DNA from: an uncultured Kushneria sp.
GTDB lineage: Bacteria > Pseudomonadota > Gammaproteobacteria > Pseudomonadales > Halomonadaceae
Direction: 5' to 3'
Length of the DNA: 64,000 nt
Assembly: GCF_947497025.1 (NCBI RefSeq)
Contig: NZ_CANMFC010000001.1
Coordinates: forward strand, 1 to 64,000
The translations under genes were made by a program, and so were the position numbers. Positions 36,569 through 47,269 of the stretch are shown here, piece after piece. Positions within the stretch are counted from its first letter, which is position 1, and each line of letters begins with the position of its first letter. A model generated the notes under the pieces. It saw only the letters and a program-made list of their open reading frames with translations. It was not told the origin of the DNA and did no database searches.

Positions 36569-36919
36569 ATGAACGCGAAGAAAGAAGCTCGTCTCCGTCG
36601 TGCCCGCCGCACGCGCGCCAAGATCCGCGAACTTGGTATCAATCGTCTGAGTGTCAATCGCACGCCGCGTCACATGTACGCTCAGATTATTTCCGCAGAC
36701 GGTGGCCAGGTACTGGTCAGCGCCTCCACGCTCGACAAGTCGCTGCGTGAAGATGCGACCGGCAATGCTGATGCTGCTGCTCGCGTTGGTACACTGCTGG
36801 CCGAGCGTGCAAAGGAAGCGGGAATTACTCAAGTTGCCTTTGACCGTTCCGGGTTCAGGTACCATGGTCGGGTCAAGGCCCTCGCTGATGCCGCGCGCGA
36901 AGGCGGCCTGCAATTCTAA
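36569..36919 (+). CDS. rplR: 50S ribosomal protein L18
   Basis: 116 residues, 5S rRNA binder with a basic N-terminus. The family end [10 protein letters not shown] is present. Confidence 0.98.
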   Translation: MNAKKEARLRRARRTRAKIRELGINRLSVNRTPRHMYAQIISADGGQVLVSASTLDKSLREDATGNADAAARVGTLLAERAKEAGITQVAFDRSGFRYHGRVKALADAAREGGLQF

Positions 36920-36930
36920 AGGGTTCTACG

Positions 36931-37434
36931 ATGGCGAATAATGAACAGAGGGGCAGCGGCGATCTGCAGGAAAAACTTGTTCAGATCAACCGTGTTGCCA
37001 AAGTGGTCAAGGGCGGCCGTATTTTCGGTTTTACCGCTCTGACCGTCGTAGGCGATGGCAATGGTCGCATCGGCTTTGGTCGTGGCAAGGCGCGTGAAGT
37101 GCCGGTCGCGATTCAAAAGGCGATGGATCAGGCGCATCGCAATATGATCAAGGTCGAGCTGCGCGGTAACACGCTGCAGTATCCGGTACGTGCCAACCAT
37201 GGCGCTTCCAAGGTCTTCATGCAGCCTGCCTCCGAAGGTACCGGCATCATCGCGGGTGGTGCGATGCGTTCGGTGCTGGAACTGGCTGGTGTACATGACG
37301 TCCTGGCCAAGTGCTATGGCTCGACCAATCCGGTCAACGTCGTGCGCGCAACCGTCAAGGGCCTCGCTTCCATGCGTTCTCCCGAGGACGTTGCGGCAAA
37401 GCGTGGCCTGTCCGTTGAAGCGATTACGGGGTAA
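36931..37434 (+). CDS. rpsE: 30S ribosomal protein S5
   Basis: 167 residues, with the double-stranded RNA-binding-like N-terminal domain and the loop known for spectinomycin and ram phenotypes in other species. It shapes the mRNA entry site with S3 and S4. Confidence 0.98.
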   Translation: MANNEQRGSGDLQEKLVQINRVAKVVKGGRIFGFTALTVVGDGNGRIGFGRGKAREVPVAIQKAMDQAHRNMIKVELRGNTLQYPVRANHGASKVFMQPASEGTGIIAGGAMRSVLELAGVHDVLAKCYGSTNPVNVVRATVKGLASMRSPEDVAAKRGLSVEAITG

Positions 37435-37439
37435 GCGCC

Positions 37440-37625
37440 ATGTCAGCCACAATCAGGGTTACTCAGGTACGCAGCACGATCGGCGTACTTGAAAAGCACA
37501 AGGCCACCATGCGCGGGCTGGGTCTTCGTCGTATCAACCACACGGTTGAGCTCGAAGACACCCCAGCCGTTCGTGGCATGATCAACAAGGTCAACTACCT
37601 CGTTCGCGTTGAAGGAGCTCAGTAA
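37440..37625 (+). CDS. rpmD: 50S ribosomal protein L30
   Basis: 61 residues, compact L30 with the [14 protein letters not shown] core. Its stop overlaps the rplO ATG at 37625. Confidence 0.97.
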   Translation: MSATIRVTQVRSTIGVLEKHKATMRGLGLRRINHTVELEDTPAVRGMINKVNYLVRVEGAQ

Positions 37626-38065
37626 TGACCATGAAACTGAATAGCCTGAGCCCGGCGCCGGGTGCCAAGCACGCTGAAAAGCGTGTTGGTCGCGGTATCG
37701 GTTCCGGCCTGGGCAAGACCGCTGGTCGCGGTCACAAGGGCCAGACTTCTCGCAGCGGCGGTTCCATCAAGCCGGGCTTTGAAGGTGGTCAGATGCCGCT
37801 TCAGCGTCGTCTGCCCAAGTTTGGCTTCACGTCTGCCAAGTCACTGGTCAGTGAAGAAGTTCGTCTTAACGAGCTGGCCAATGTTGAAGGCGATGTGGCG
37901 GATCTGGCCAGCCTGAAAAAGGCCAACGTACTGAAAAATGCTACGCGTTTTGCAAAGGTTGTGCTGTCCGGCAATCTCGATCGCGCCATTACCGTACGTG
38001 GTCTGAAAGTCACCAAGGGTGCACGGGCTGCCATTGAAGCCGCCGGTGGCAAGGTAGAGGACTAA
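37625..38065 (+). CDS. rplO: 50S ribosomal protein L15
   Basis: 146 residues from ATG 37625, where AGGAG is 7 nt upstream. An in-frame ATG at 37631 gives [11 protein letters not shown], closer to the family start (144 residues) but 13 nt from the AGGAG. The Gly-rich [18 protein letters not shown] tail is typical. secY starts at the next base. Confidence 0.96.
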   Translation: MTMKLNSLSPAPGAKHAEKRVGRGIGSGLGKTAGRGHKGQTSRSGGSIKPGFEGGQMPLQRRLPKFGFTSAKSLVSEEVRLNELANVEGDVADLASLKKANVLKNATRFAKVVLSGNLDRAITVRGLKVTKGARAAIEAAGGKVED

Positions 38066-39400
38066 ATGGCAAAGTCAGGAAAAGTACCGGCTAACATGCA
38101 AAGCGGTCTGGGCGAGCTATGGGCTCGCTTACGATTCGTTTTTATCGCAATCGTGGTGTACCGTATTGGTGCTCACATTCCAGTCCCCGGTATCAATCCT
38201 GACCAGCTCGCTGCCTTGTTCAGAGAAAACCAGGGCACCATTCTGAGCATGTTCAATATGTTCTCGGGTGGTGCTCTGGAGCGCATGAGCATCTTTGCAC
38301 TGGGCATTATGCCCTATATTTCTGCATCGATAATCATGCAGCTTCTGACCGTGGTTTCGCCGCAGCTTGAACAGCTGAAGAAGGAAGGCGAGGCCGGCCG
38401 TCGAAAGATCAGCCAGTACACTCGCTACGGCACGGTGTTACTGGCACTGATCCAGGCGATCGGCATGTCAGTAGGGCTTGTCAGTAACGGGGTCGCTTAC
38501 AGTGCCGATTTCAGCTTCTATTTTACGGCCGTAACCACTTTCGTGGCAGGTGCCGTATTCCTGATGTGGCTGGGTGAGCAGATTACCGAAAAGGGAATCG
38601 GCAATGGTATCTCGCTGATCATCTTTTCCGGTATTGTTGCCGGTTTGCCCGGTGCGCTTGGGCAGTCATTCGAACTGGCACGCAACGATGGTGCCTGGAA
38701 CGTACTGCCATTGCTGGCGCTTGGCGTACTGGGTATTGCAACGATCGCCTTTGTGGTCTTCATTGAGCGTGGTCAGCGCCGTATCACGGTGAATTACCCG
38801 CGTCGACAGGTCGGCAACAAGATGTATGCCGGCCAGAGCAGCTATCTGCCAATGAAGGTCAATATGGCTGGCGTTATCCCGCCCATTTTTGCCTCGAGTA
38901 TTCTGCTTTTCCCGGCATCGCTGGGTCAGTGGTTTGGTCAGGGTGAGAACATGGGATGGCTGTCAACCATTTCCCAGGCGCTGGGGCCGGGCCAACCGTT
39001 GTATATTCTGCTGTTTGCCACTGCCGTTGTTTTCTTCTGTTTCTTCTACACTGCCCTGGTTTTTAACCCGAAGGATGTAGCTGACAACTTGAAGAAGTCA
39101 GGAGCATTTCTGCCAGGTATTCGTCCTGGCGAGCAGACATCGCGTTATATCGACAAGGTCATGACGCGTCTTACGTTGTTTGGCGCTCTCTACATTACGC
39201 TGGTCTCCTTGATGCCCCAGTTTCTCATGGTGGCATGGCAGGTACCTTTCTACTTCGGTGGCACCTCGCTGCTGATCGTGGTTGTGGTCGTCATGGATTT
39301 CATGGCGCAGGTTCAGTCTCATTTGATGTCCAGTCAGTATGAGTCCGTGATGAAGAAGTCAAACCTCAAGGGGTATGGCAGTGGCGGCGCAATGCGCTGA
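38066..39400 (+). CDS. secY: Sec translocon channel subunit SecY
   Basis: 444 residues, ten membrane helices, with the plug after TM1 and the large cytosolic C4/C5 loops that bind SecA and ribosome. It pairs with SecE (12278) in the inner membrane. It ends the spc cluster; rpmJ does not follow. Confidence 0.98.
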   Translation: MAKSGKVPANMQSGLGELWARLRFVFIAIVVYRIGAHIPVPGINPDQLAALFRENQGTILSMFNMFSGGALERMSIFALGIMPYISASIIMQLLTVVSPQLEQLKKEGEAGRRKISQYTRYGTVLLALIQAIGMSVGLVSNGVAYSADFSFYFTAVTTFVAGAVFLMWLGEQITEKGIGNGISLIIFSGIVAGLPGALGQSFELARNDGAWNVLPLLALGVLGIATIAFVVFIERGQRRITVNYPRRQVGNKMYAGQSSYLPMKVNMAGVIPPIFASSILLFPASLGQWFGQGENMGWLSTISQALGPGQPLYILLFATAVVFFCFFYTALVFNPKDVADNLKKSGAFLPGIRPGEQTSRYIDKVMTRLTLFGALYITLVSLMPQFLMVAWQVPFYFGGTSLLIVVVVVMDFMAQVQSHLMSSQYESVMKKSNLKGYGSGGAMR

Positions 39401-39639
39401 CATGCCTCGGTGATGGCAGGCTGCCGGCCGAGCCTGCCATTCGCCATTCAGGCCGCAGGGTCTGATCACGCCGTCATACAGTTTTATTGTGATAGCGGTA
39501 AGGGTGGGAAGCCTTTGCTTCACCGCCAATGAGACAGGTTGTGATGTATACCCCTTGCCATGAGTTATCAGGGGCGGTATGCTATTGCGCCTTTTACAGA
39601 CGATTAACCGAGCAAGCCGCTCAAATTCGGAGAAAGCTG
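39401..39639 (+). promoter_or_regulatory. secY-rpsM gap: alpha operon leader, no rpmJ
   Basis: 239 nt. A perfect 10-bp hairpin (ATGGCAGGCT/AGCCTGCCAT, 39412-39439) follows secY with no T tract. A second hairpin, GAAGC-CTTT-GCTTC, lies at 39508-39521. In E. coli S4 binds a pseudoknot around the rpsM start, and this leader could serve that role. No frame encodes an L36-like Cys-Cys-Cys-His protein. No clear -35/-10 pair stands out. Confidence 0.5.
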
Positions 39640-39996
39640 ATGGCCCGTATTGCAGGCGTCAATATCCCGGACAACAAGCATGCGGCGATCTCGCTGACCT
39701 ACATCTACGGTATTGGTCGCACCCGCGCTATGGAAATCTGTGCGCAGGTGGGTATTGCACCTAACGTCAAGGTTGGAGATATCTCCGCCGAGAAACTCGA
39801 CGAAGTGCGTACTGCAGTTGGCCAATATGCCGTGGAAGGTGACCTTCGCCGTGAGATTACGCTGAATATCAAGCGTCTCATGGATCTGGGTTGCTACCGT
39901 GGTCTGCGCCATCGTCGCAGTCTTCCGATGCGCGGGCAGCGCACGAAGACGAATGCGCGTACCCGTAAGGGACCGCGTAAACCGATTCGCAAATAA
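39640..39996 (+). CDS. rpsM: 30S ribosomal protein S13
   Basis: 118 residues from ATG 39640 ([11 protein letters not shown]) with GGAG upstream. An in-frame extension back to 39529 is leader. It forms the 30S head bridge to L5. First gene of the alpha operon. Confidence 0.98.
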   Translation: MARIAGVNIPDNKHAAISLTYIYGIGRTRAMEICAQVGIAPNVKVGDISAEKLDEVRTAVGQYAVEGDLRREITLNIKRLMDLGCYRGLRHRRSLPMRGQRTKTNARTRKGPRKPIRK

Positions 39997-40033
39997 ACGC
40001 ATGTCCGGCGTTTAGAATTCAGGAACATCAAAC

Positions 40034-40420
40034 ATGGCTAACCCGCGCAGTAACCGTAAAAAGGTTAAAAAGCAGGTGGTGGATGCGGTTGCCCACATCC
40101 ATGCCTCTTTTAACAATACGATCGTGACGATCACAGACCGCCAGGGCAACGCTCTTTCATGGGCCACTGCCGGTGGTTCGGGTTTTCGTGGTTCTCGCAA
40201 GAGCACCCCGTTCGCTGCCCAAGTGGCAAGTGAACGTGCAGCAACTGCTGCAGCCGAGTATGGTGTGAAAAACGTCGACGTACTGGTCAAGGGCCCGGGG
40301 CCCGGCCGTGAGTCCGCCGTGCGTGCATTGAATGCCGCCGGTTTTCGCGTGCAAAGCATTGTTGACGCGACACCCATCCCGCATAACGGGTGCCGCCCGC
40401 CGAAAAAGCGTCGCGTTTAA
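40034..40420 (+). CDS. rpsK: 30S ribosomal protein S11
   Basis: 128 residues. The platform protein contacts mRNA near the E site. The conserved C-terminal [12 protein letters not shown] is intact. Confidence 0.98.
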   Translation: MANPRSNRKKVKKQVVDAVAHIHASFNNTIVTITDRQGNALSWATAGGSGFRGSRKSTPFAAQVASERAATAAAEYGVKNVDVLVKGPGPGRESAVRALNAAGFRVQSIVDATPIPHNGCRPPKKRRV

Positions 40421-40432
40421 GGAGACACACTC

Positions 40433-41053
40433 ATGGCACGTTATACTGGTCCGAAGTGCAAGCTCTCTCGTCGCGAAGGCACCGATCTCTTTTTGAAGAG
40501 CGGTGTTACAGCGTTCGAGAAGAAGTGCAAGTCAGAGACTCCCCCGGGTCAACACGGTCAGCGCCGTCAGCGTCTTTCCGAATACGGCTCGCAGCTGCGT
40601 GAAAAGCAGAAGGTCCGTCGTTACTACGGCGTACTGGAAAAGCAATTCCGCAATTATTACAAGGAAGCCGCGCGTCAGAAGGGAGCCACTGGTGAGGTTC
40701 TGCTTCAGCTCCTTGAGACCCGCCTCGACAACGTCGTTTACCGCATGGGCTTTGGCTCGACCCGCAGCGAATCTCGCCAGCTGGTCAGCCATAAGGCCAT
40801 CGCTGTTAACGGTCGTACCGTCAACGTGGCATCCTACAAGGTTCGCCCCGGTGATGTGGTCAGCGTTCGTGAAAAGGCCAAAAATCAGTCGCGTATTCAG
40901 CAGTCCCTCGAGCTTGCTGGCAATCGCGGCGATATAAGCTGGGTCGACGTTGACTCGAAGAAGATGGAAGGCACTTTCAAGGCTCTGCCTGAGCGCGGCG
41001 ACCTGTCTGCCGACATCAACGAAAACCTGATTGTCGAGCTGTACTCCAAATAA
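40433..41053 (+). CDS. rpsD: 30S ribosomal protein S4
   Basis: 206 residues. It nucleates assembly of the 16S 5' domain and is the alpha operon repressor in E. coli. The S4 RNA-binding domain covers about residues 95-160. Only two Cys (9 and 32), so no zinc ribbon. Confidence 0.98.
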   Translation: MARYTGPKCKLSRREGTDLFLKSGVTAFEKKCKSETPPGQHGQRRQRLSEYGSQLREKQKVRRYYGVLEKQFRNYYKEAARQKGATGEVLLQLLETRLDNVVYRMGFGSTRSESRQLVSHKAIAVNGRTVNVASYKVRPGDVVSVREKAKNQSRIQQSLELAGNRGDISWVDVDSKKMEGTFKALPERGDLSADINENLIVELYSK

Positions 41054-41102
41054 GCATTGAGCTTTTTTGGATTAACCGTTTGGCAGCCTGATAGGTGTTC
41101 AT

Positions 41103-42101
41103 ATGCAGCGTTCAGTGACAGAGTTTCTAAGACCTCGTGATATCAAGGTTGAAGAAGTCAGCGCGAATCATGCAAAGATCGTGCTCGAGCCTTTCGAGCG
41201 CGGCTTTGGTCATACTCTCGGGAACGCTCTGCGTCGTATTCTGCTGTCATCCATGCCCGGGTGTGCGATTACAGAAGCAGAAATCGAAGGCGTTCTGCAC
41301 GAGTACAGCGCAATCGAAGGTGTTCAGGAAGATGTCATCGAGATCCTCCTGAATCTGAAGGGCGTGTCCATCAAGATGCATGGCCGCGATGACGTTGTAT
41401 TAACGCTGAACAAGCAGGGCCCGGGCATCATGACCGCCGGCGATATTGCCGCTGATCATGACATCGAGATCGTCAATCCGGATCACGTCATTGCCCATCT
41501 CAATGATGGCTGTGAACTAAAAATGCAGTTGCGCGTCATGCGTGGCCGTGGTTACGAGCCTGCAGACGTCCGTGCCGAACGTGATGATGAGTCGCGCGCG
41601 ATCGGTCGACTTCAGCTTGATGCCACGTATACGCCGGTTCGCCGCGTTTCCTATGCAGTCGAAGCGGCACGTGTTGAACAACGTACCGACCTTGACAAGC
41701 TGGTCATTGATTTGGAAACCGATGGCACGCTGGATCCCGAAGAAGCCATCCGCCGCTCTGCGACCATTTTGCAGGAGCAGTTGGCTGCCTTCGTTGATCT
41801 TGAAGCCGAGAAAGAGCAGGAAGTGGAGGAAGAGGAAGATCAGATTGATCCGATTCTGCTGCGCCCTGTTGATGATCTCGAATTGACTGTCCGAAGTGCC
41901 AACTGCCTCAAGGCCGAGAATATCTACTATATCGGTGACCTGATTCAGCGCACCGAAGTAGAGCTTCTTAAAACACCCAATCTCGGCAAGAAGTCGTTGA
42001 ACGAAATCAAGGACGTTCTCGAGGCCCGTAATCTTTCACTCGGCATGCGGTTGGACAACTGGCCGCCGGCGAGTCTGAAGGATGACAAGGCCTCTGCCTG
42101 A
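41103..42101 (+). CDS. rpoA: RNA polymerase alpha subunit
   Basis: 332 residues. The N-terminal dimerisation domain runs to about residue 235, then an acidic linker ([11 protein letters not shown]) and the C-terminal domain with the DNA-contact region [12 protein letters not shown]. The linker is notably Glu-rich. Confidence 0.98.
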   Translation: MQRSVTEFLRPRDIKVEEVSANHAKIVLEPFERGFGHTLGNALRRILLSSMPGCAITEAEIEGVLHEYSAIEGVQEDVIEILLNLKGVSIKMHGRDDVVLTLNKQGPGIMTAGDIAADHDIEIVNPDHVIAHLNDGCELKMQLRVMRGRGYEPADVRAERDDESRAIGRLQLDATYTPVRRVSYAVEAARVEQRTDLDKLVIDLETDGTLDPEEAIRRSATILQEQLAAFVDLEAEKEQEVEEEEDQIDPILLRPVDDLELTVRSANCLKAENIYYIGDLIQRTEVELLKTPNLGKKSLNEIKDVLEARNLSLGMRLDNWPPASLKDDKASA

Positions 42102-42141
42102 ACGGGTGACTCGCGCCCCAGATTGGTAAGGAATCTTATCC

Positions 42142-42528
42142 ATGCGTCATCGTAAAACCGGTCGTCATCTAAGCCGTAACAGCTCGCATCGTAATGCCAT
42201 GTTCCAGAACATGTGCATCTCGCTGGTCGAGCATGAAATGATCAAAACCACGCTGCCCAAGGCCAAGGAGCTGCGTCGTTATATCGAGCCGCTGATCACC
42301 CTGTCTAAAAATGACAGTGTGGCCAATCGCCGCCTGGCGTTCAGCCGTACCCGCTCCAAGGATACGGTTGGCAAACTCTTTAACGAGCTGGGTCCGCGTT
42401 ACAACGCCCGTCCGGGTGGTTATGTTCGCGTACTCAAGTGTGGCTTCAGAGCTGGCGACAATGCGCCCATGGCGTATGTTGAGCTGGTTGATCGCCCGGT
42501 AGCAGCAGAAGCCAGCGACGAAGAATAA
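42142..42528 (+). CDS. rplQ: 50S ribosomal protein L17
   Basis: 128 residues, with the [17 protein letters not shown] start. Last gene of the ribosomal block, 40 nt after rpoA and just before a terminator. Confidence 0.98.
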   Translation: MRHRKTGRHLSRNSSHRNAMFQNMCISLVEHEMIKTTLPKAKELRRYIEPLITLSKNDSVANRRLAFSRTRSKDTVGKLFNELGPRYNARPGGYVRVLKCGFRAGDNAPMAYVELVDRPVAAEASDEE

Positions 42529-42550
42529 CCGCACTTTTTGCTATCGTCAG

Positions 42551-42579
42551 AAAAGCCGACCCCAGGGTCGGCTTTTTTT
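42551..42579 (+). terminator. Terminator of the alpha operon
   Basis: AAAAGCCGACC with GGTCGGCTTTT around a CCA(G) loop, then further T. It lies 22 nt after rplQ. Confidence 0.93.
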
Positions 42580-42641
42580 GTCTTTTAGCAAGGCGAACAT
42601 GATCCATACTGAAAGTCCAATCAGCCTCTTGAGTACCTGTC

Positions 42642-43412
42642 GTGGGATGTCATTTCGTCAATGGAGAGTGCAAAAACTGTCAAAGTGACCTGCCTTTCTC
42701 TTTTACCATGGCGTTTCAGCCTATCGTCGATTTATCGACCAGCAGTGTTTTCGCTCATGAAGCGCTGGTGCGGGGTGTCAACGGCGAGTCTGCATGGTCA
42801 GTGCTTTCACAGGTAACGCCAAAAGATCTTTATGCCTTCGACCAGGCTTGTCGAGTGCGCGCTATCGAAATGGCCAGTCAGCTCGGCATGACCTCAAAAC
42901 TCTCCATCAATTTTTTGCCCAATGCCGTCTATGAGCCTCGGGCCTGTATTCGTGCCACGTTGAAAGTCGCCGAGCGAGTAGGGTGGTCACTGAATAATCT
43001 TATCTTTGAAATTACCGAAAACGAGCATGTGACTGATCGAGAGCATCTGTGCCATATCGTTGAGGAATACCACGAGATGGGCTTTACCGTGGCGCTGGAC
43101 GACTTTGGTACGGGGCACGCCAATCTTGATCTTTTGACTGTCCTCACACCCCATCACCTGAAGCTGGATCGCGTCCTGATCAGTGGGATTGGACAGGATG
43201 TTCGGCGCCAGAATCTGGTGCGTTATGTCGCTTCAATGGCCAAAGCCCTCAATATCGGACTGGTGGCAGAAGGCGTTGAAACCCTCGAAGAGGCGCGCTG
43301 GCTGTACCAGCAGGGAATCATGCGCCATCAGGGCTATTATTACGCACGGCCTGCCCTTGAAGCGCTGCCGGAGGTTGATCCAGCCTGTATCAGTGCCGTG
43401 ACGGCAGCATAA
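42642..43412 (+). CDS. EAL-domain cyclic-di-GMP phosphodiesterase
   Basis: 256 residues from GTG 42642, the first possible start after an in-frame stop. Nearly the whole protein is an EAL domain. The metal and catalytic residues look complete: EALVRG, SINF, EITE, DDFG, KLDR, EGVE and QGYYYARP. It is therefore predicted to hydrolyse cyclic-di-GMP. There is no GGDEF, PAS or membrane segment. The first 15 residues hold Cys3, Cys10 and Cys13 (ECKNC), a possible metal or redox site, provided the GTG start is right. A monocistronic unit between two terminators. Confidence 0.85.
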   Translation: MGCHFVNGECKNCQSDLPFSFTMAFQPIVDLSTSSVFAHEALVRGVNGESAWSVLSQVTPKDLYAFDQACRVRAIEMASQLGMTSKLSINFLPNAVYEPRACIRATLKVAERVGWSLNNLIFEITENEHVTDREHLCHIVEEYHEMGFTVALDDFGTGHANLDLLTVLTPHHLKLDRVLISGIGQDVRRQNLVRYVASMAKALNIGLVAEGVETLEEARWLYQQGIMRHQGYYYARPALEALPEVDPACISAVTAA

Positions 43413-43446
43413 AAAGGCCGGAAGCGCCATGACTTCCGGCTTTTTT
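43411..43446. terminator. Bidirectional terminator between EAL gene and uvrA
   Basis: GCCGGAAG with CTTCCGGC around an 8-nt loop, flanked by AAAAA and TTTTTT. It serves both converging genes. Confidence 0.9.
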
Positions 43447-43463
43447 GCGGTCCTGATTGACAG

Positions 43464-46295
43464 CTAGTAGCCTCTTTCCAGCAGCGGCTTCAAAAAGCGT
43501 CCTGTGTGCGAGATGGTCTGCTCGCTGACCTCCTCAGGTGTACCTTCGGCAATGATACGTCCACCGCCGGAGCCGCCTTCGGGCCCCAGATCGATAATCC
43601 AGTCTGCCGTCTTGATGACATCCAGATTGTGCTCGATGACCACCACCGAATTGCCTTGATCGCGAAGGCGATGCAGAACCCCCAGCAGTTGCCGGATGTC
43701 TTCGAAGTGAAGGCCTGTGGTGGGCTCATCAAGGATATAAAGTGTCTTGCCGGTATCCCGCTTGGCCAGCTCACGTGCCAGTTTGACCCGCTGTGCCTCA
43801 CCGCCGGAAAGCGTGATCGCGCTTTGCCCCAGCTTGATATAGGAAAGGCCGACGTCCATCAGGGTCTGCAAGCGGCGGGCAATGGCAGGCACCGGCGAGA
43901 AAAACTCGACGGCTTCTTCGATCGTCATCTCCAGAACATCGTGAATGCTGTGCCCCTTGTAGAGGACGTCCAGTGTTTCACGGTTGTAGCGCCGGCCGCC
44001 ACAGACGTCACAGGGCACATAGATATCAGGCAGGAAGTGCATCTCTACCTTGATCATGCCCTCGCCCTGACATGCTTCACAGCGTCCGCCCTTGACGTTG
44101 AAGGAAAACCGCCCCGGCTTGTAGCCCCGCGATCGCGCCTCTGGCGTGCCGGCAAAGAGCTCGCGAATCGGCGTGAATATACCGGTGTAAGTGGCCGGGT
44201 TGGAGCGAGGCGTACGTCCGATGGGGCTTTGATCGATATCGATGACCTTGTCGAGCTGATCGAGGCCTTCAATCTCCTTGAATGGCGAGGGGGTGAGCGT
44301 GGTGGCCTTGTTGAGTTCGCGGGCCGCCACGGGCATCAGGGTGGCATTGATCAGGGTGGATTTCCCCGACCCCGACACGCCGGTCACACAGACAAAAAGC
44401 CCCAGCGGTAGTGCAAGGTCAACATTGTCGAGATTGTTGCCGCTGGCCTTTGTCAGGCGCAGCATCTTCTCGGGGTTGATCGGCGTACGTGGCGAGGGGA
44501 TCTCGATGCGCCGGGTGCCCGAGAGGTATTGTCCGGTCAGCGATTCCGAACTGGCTTCAATCTCGTCAGGGGTGCCCTGGGCAATAATCTGACCGCCATG
44601 AACACCTGCGCCAGGGCCAATATCGAGCACGTGATCTGCGGCTCGAATGGCATCCTCGTCATGCTCGACCACGATGACGGTATTGCCCAGATCGCGAAGC
44701 CGGACCAGTGTCTGCAGCAAACGATCGTTATCGCGCTGATGAAGGCCGATGGAGGGTTCATCAAGAATGTACATGACGCCCACCAGCCCGGCGCCAATCT
44801 GGCTGGCCAATCGTATACGCTGAGCTTCACCGCCTGACAGGGTGTCGGCACTGCGCTCCAGCGTCAGGTAGTCAAGGCCGACATTGACCAGAAACTCGAG
44901 ACGGCTGGTAATCTCATAGAGAATGCGTTTGGCAATTTCGCCCCGGCGCCCGGGGAGATCCATTTCGCCAAAAAATGTCCGTGCTTCCCCGATCGGTTTG
45001 GTGACCACTGAGGGCAGCGAATGATCATCGACAAAAACGTGTCGTGCCTCGCGTCTCAATCGGCTTCCGTGACAGGTCGGGCAGGGGCGTACGGCCAGGT
45101 GTCGCGACAGATCATCGCGGACCATGCTTGAATCGGTTTCCCGGTAGCGCCTCTCCATATTGGGCAGTACGCCCTCAAAGGCATGCTCTCGAGCGACCTT
45201 CTTGCCGCGGTCGTTGACGTAGGAAAACGAAATGGATTCACGACCGCTGCCATGCAGCACCACATCGCGCACCCGCTGTGGCAGCTGCTTCCACGGCGTC
45301 TCCAGCTCGAAACTGTAGTGTGCAGCAACAGCTTCCAGCTGGTTGAAATAGTAAATGCTGCGTCTATCCCATCCCTTGATAACGCCTTCTGACAGAGAAA
45401 GCTCGTCCTGACGGATAAGCTTGTCAGGATCGAAAAACTGATGCACGCCCAGCCCGTCACAGCTCGGACAGGCGCCCGCCGGATTGTTGAAGGAGAACAT
45501 GCGCGGCTCGAGTTCGGCGATCGAGTAGCCACAGATGGGACAGGCAAAGCGCGAGGAAAAGATCATGTCTTCGCGGTCGCCATCCATGAAATGCAGCACG
45601 GCAGCACCGTCGGCCAGCCCCAGCGCGGTTTCAAACGACTCTGCTAGGCGCTGCTCGATGTCCTGGCGGATCTTCAGGCGATCCACCACGACACTGATGT
45701 CGTGCTTCTTGTTCTTGTCCAGAGTCGGCAGTTCATCGAATTCATATGTCTGACCGTCGATCTGTACCCGTACGAATCCCTGAGTGCGCAGCTCGGTCAG
45801 GGCCTGCTGATGTTCTCCCTTTCGGCCCTTGATGATGGGGGCCAGCAACATGACACGGGTGCCTTCCTCAAGTGCCAGCGTCTGATCGACCATCTGCGAA
45901 ACGGTCTGGGCTTCAAGATCGAGCTCATGATCGGGGCATCGCGGTGTGCCAGCGCGGGCATACAGCAAGCGCAGGTAGTCATATATTTCGGTGATGGTGC
46001 CGACAGTCGAGCGCGGATTGTGGGATGTGGACTTCTGTTCGATGGAAATGGCCGGTGACAGCCCCTCGATGTGGTCCACATCGGGTTTTTCCATCATGGA
46101 AAGAAACTGGCGTGCATAGGTCGACAGCGATTCAACGTAGCGCCGTTGCCCTTCTGCATACAGGGTGTCAAAGGCCAGAGAAGACTTGCCTGATCCGGAG
46201 AGCCCGGTAATGACAATCAGTTTGTCACGGGGCAGCTCGACATCAATGTTCTTCAGGTTGTGGGTGCGAGCCCCACTCACCGAAATACGATCCAT
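43464..46295 (-). CDS. uvrA: Excinuclease ABC subunit A
   Basis: 943 residues. Two ABC modules: Walker [10 protein letters not shown] near residue 31 and GVSGSGKST in the second half, with signatures [12 protein letters not shown] and [12 protein letters not shown]. Zinc modules CPIC/CPSC and CEAC/CDVC are complete. It detects bulky DNA damage with UvrB. It diverges from ssb across a shared region carrying a LexA-like site, as in E. coli. Confidence 0.98.
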   Translation of the reverse strand: MDRISVSGARTHNLKNIDVELPRDKLIVITGLSGSGKSSLAFDTLYAEGQRRYVESLSTYARQFLSMMEKPDVDHIEGLSPAISIEQKSTSHNPRSTVGTITEIYDYLRLLYARAGTPRCPDHELDLEAQTVSQMVDQTLALEEGTRVMLLAPIIKGRKGEHQQALTELRTQGFVRVQIDGQTYEFDELPTLDKNKKHDISVVVDRLKIRQDIEQRLAESFETALGLADGAAVLHFMDGDREDMIFSSRFACPICGYSIAELEPRMFSFNNPAGACPSCDGLGVHQFFDPDKLIRQDELSLSEGVIKGWDRRSIYYFNQLEAVAAHYSFELETPWKQLPQRVRDVVLHGSGRESISFSYVNDRGKKVAREHAFEGVLPNMERRYRETDSSMVRDDLSRHLAVRPCPTCHGSRLRREARHVFVDDHSLPSVVTKPIGEARTFFGEMDLPGRRGEIAKRILYEITSRLEFLVNVGLDYLTLERSADTLSGGEAQRIRLASQIGAGLVGVMYILDEPSIGLHQRDNDRLLQTLVRLRDLGNTVIVVEHDEDAIRAADHVLDIGPGAGVHGGQIIAQGTPDEIEASSESLTGQYLSGTRRIEIPSPRTPINPEKMLRLTKASGNNLDNVDLALPLGLFVCVTGVSGSGKSTLINATLMPVAARELNKATTLTPSPFKEIEGLDQLDKVIDIDQSPIGRTPRSNPATYTGIFTPIRELFAGTPEARSRGYKPGRFSFNVKGGRCEACQGEGMIKVEMHFLPDIYVPCDVCGGRRYNRETLDVLYKGHSIHDVLEMTIEEAVEFFSPVPAIARRLQTLMDVGLSYIKLGQSAITLSGGEAQRVKLARELAKRDTGKTLYILDEPTTGLHFEDIRQLLGVLHRLRDQGNSVVVIEHNLDVIKTADWIIDLGPEGGSGGGRIIAEGTPEEVSEQTISHTGRFLKPLLERGY

Positions 46296-46606
46296 ACCTA
46301 CCTCATCGCCGGCGTCGGAAAGACACTATAGAAGGAGTTGAAAGCGAGGCGCAAAATGCAGTGCACAGCGTTTTCCATGTGATGCGGGGCCCGGTAAAAT
46401 GGTGACAGCACACCATACCGGGGCAGGTGCCCATCAGGGCACGTAAAAAGTAGCCGCTTGAAGCGCTGCTTTGGTTCGTTCCACGATATGTGTGGCAAGG
46501 CCTGCATTGCAGTGAATATCCATACAGTTATTATAGACGATCATGTCAAGGCAATGTCCCTGGCAGTCCATTCGTTTAAACATGCCAGCCGGCACTGGAG
46601 AGAAAC
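46296..46606. other. uvrA-ssb divergent control region
   Basis: 311 bp with no gene. The ssb-side promoter and a LexA-like site are described separately (46507-46534). A uvrA promoter should lie to the left, but no consensus pair stands out there. The stretch 46320-46480 shows nothing else I can name. Confidence 0.5.
46507..46534 (+). promoter_or_regulatory. ssb promoter overlapped by a LexA-like site
   Basis: TTGCAG (46507-46512) and TATTAT (46529-46534) with a 16-nt spacer. Inside lies GTGAATATCCATACAG (46512-46527), which matches the CTGT-N8-ACAG SOS box except for two bases of the left half. The placement between -35 and -10 would block polymerase. Confidence 0.5.
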
Positions 46607-47209
46607 ATGGCCCGTGGGGTAAACAAGGTCATACTGATCGGTAATCTGGGTCAGGATCCGGAAGTACGTTTTCTGCCCTCCGGCAGTCCTGTCTGCAATC
46701 TGCGTCTGGCCACTACTGACAACTGGACTGACCGTCAGAGTGGTCAGCGTCAGGAGCGCACCGAGTGGCACAGCGTTGTGATGTTCAACAAGCTGGCCGA
46801 AATTGCGCAGCAGTATGTCAAGAAGGGCTCTCGGCTCTATATCGAGGGACGTCTGCAGACCCGCAAGTGGCAGGGACAGGACGGGCAGGACCGTTACTCG
46901 ACTGAAATCGTGGCCAATGACATGCAGATGCTGGACAGCCGTAGCGGTGCTCAGGGCGGCGACTTCGGCGGTCAGGGCGGCGGTGGCTATGGCCAGCAGG
47001 GTGGTGGTTACGACCAACAGGGCGGCGGCACCCGCCAGAACAGTCCCTCGGGTGGCCAGAATCAGGGTGGCTACGGTCAGGGCCAGAACAGCCATGGGCA
47101 AGGCTCTCAGCAGGGTGGCCAGGGCAATCAGCAGGGTGGTCAGAATCAGGGTGGCGGCGCGCCCAACCCTGGCAGTTTCGATGATTTCGATGACGAGATT
47201 CCGTTCTAG
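46607..47209 (+). CDS. ssb: Single-stranded DNA-binding protein
   Basis: 200 residues. The OB fold spans about residues 1-112. A Gly/Gln-rich low-complexity linker spans about 115-188. The acidic tip DDFDDEIPF recruits partner proteins. It binds as a tetramer in replication and repair. A terminator follows at 47235. Confidence 0.97.
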   Translation: MARGVNKVILIGNLGQDPEVRFLPSGSPVCNLRLATTDNWTDRQSGQRQERTEWHSVVMFNKLAEIAQQYVKKGSRLYIEGRLQTRKWQGQDGQDRYSTEIVANDMQMLDSRSGAQGGDFGGQGGGGYGQQGGGYDQQGGGTRQNSPSGGQNQGGYGQGQNSHGQGSQQGGQGNQQGGQNQGGGAPNPGSFDDFDDEIPF

Positions 47210-47234
47210 ACATCGGGATTCAGTGTGCCTTACC

Positions 47235-47258
47235 AGACCCGCCATCCGGCGGGTCTTT
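47235..47258 (+). terminator. Terminator of ssb
   Basis: AGACCCGCC with GGCGGGTCT around ATCC, then TTT. It sits in the 60-nt gap between the converging ssb and topoisomerase genes. Confidence 0.85.
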
Positions 47259-47269
47259 TCATATGATGT

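Noticed and set aside
39529..39639. N-terminal extension of S13, or rpmJ in this frame
   Set aside because: S13 starts at 39640 by homology and ribosome-binding site. The extension lacks the L36 zinc ligand pattern.
46940..47190. Possible tandem repeat element in ssb
   Set aside because: It is the normal Gly/Gln-rich SSB linker, not a mobile or CRISPR-like repeat.
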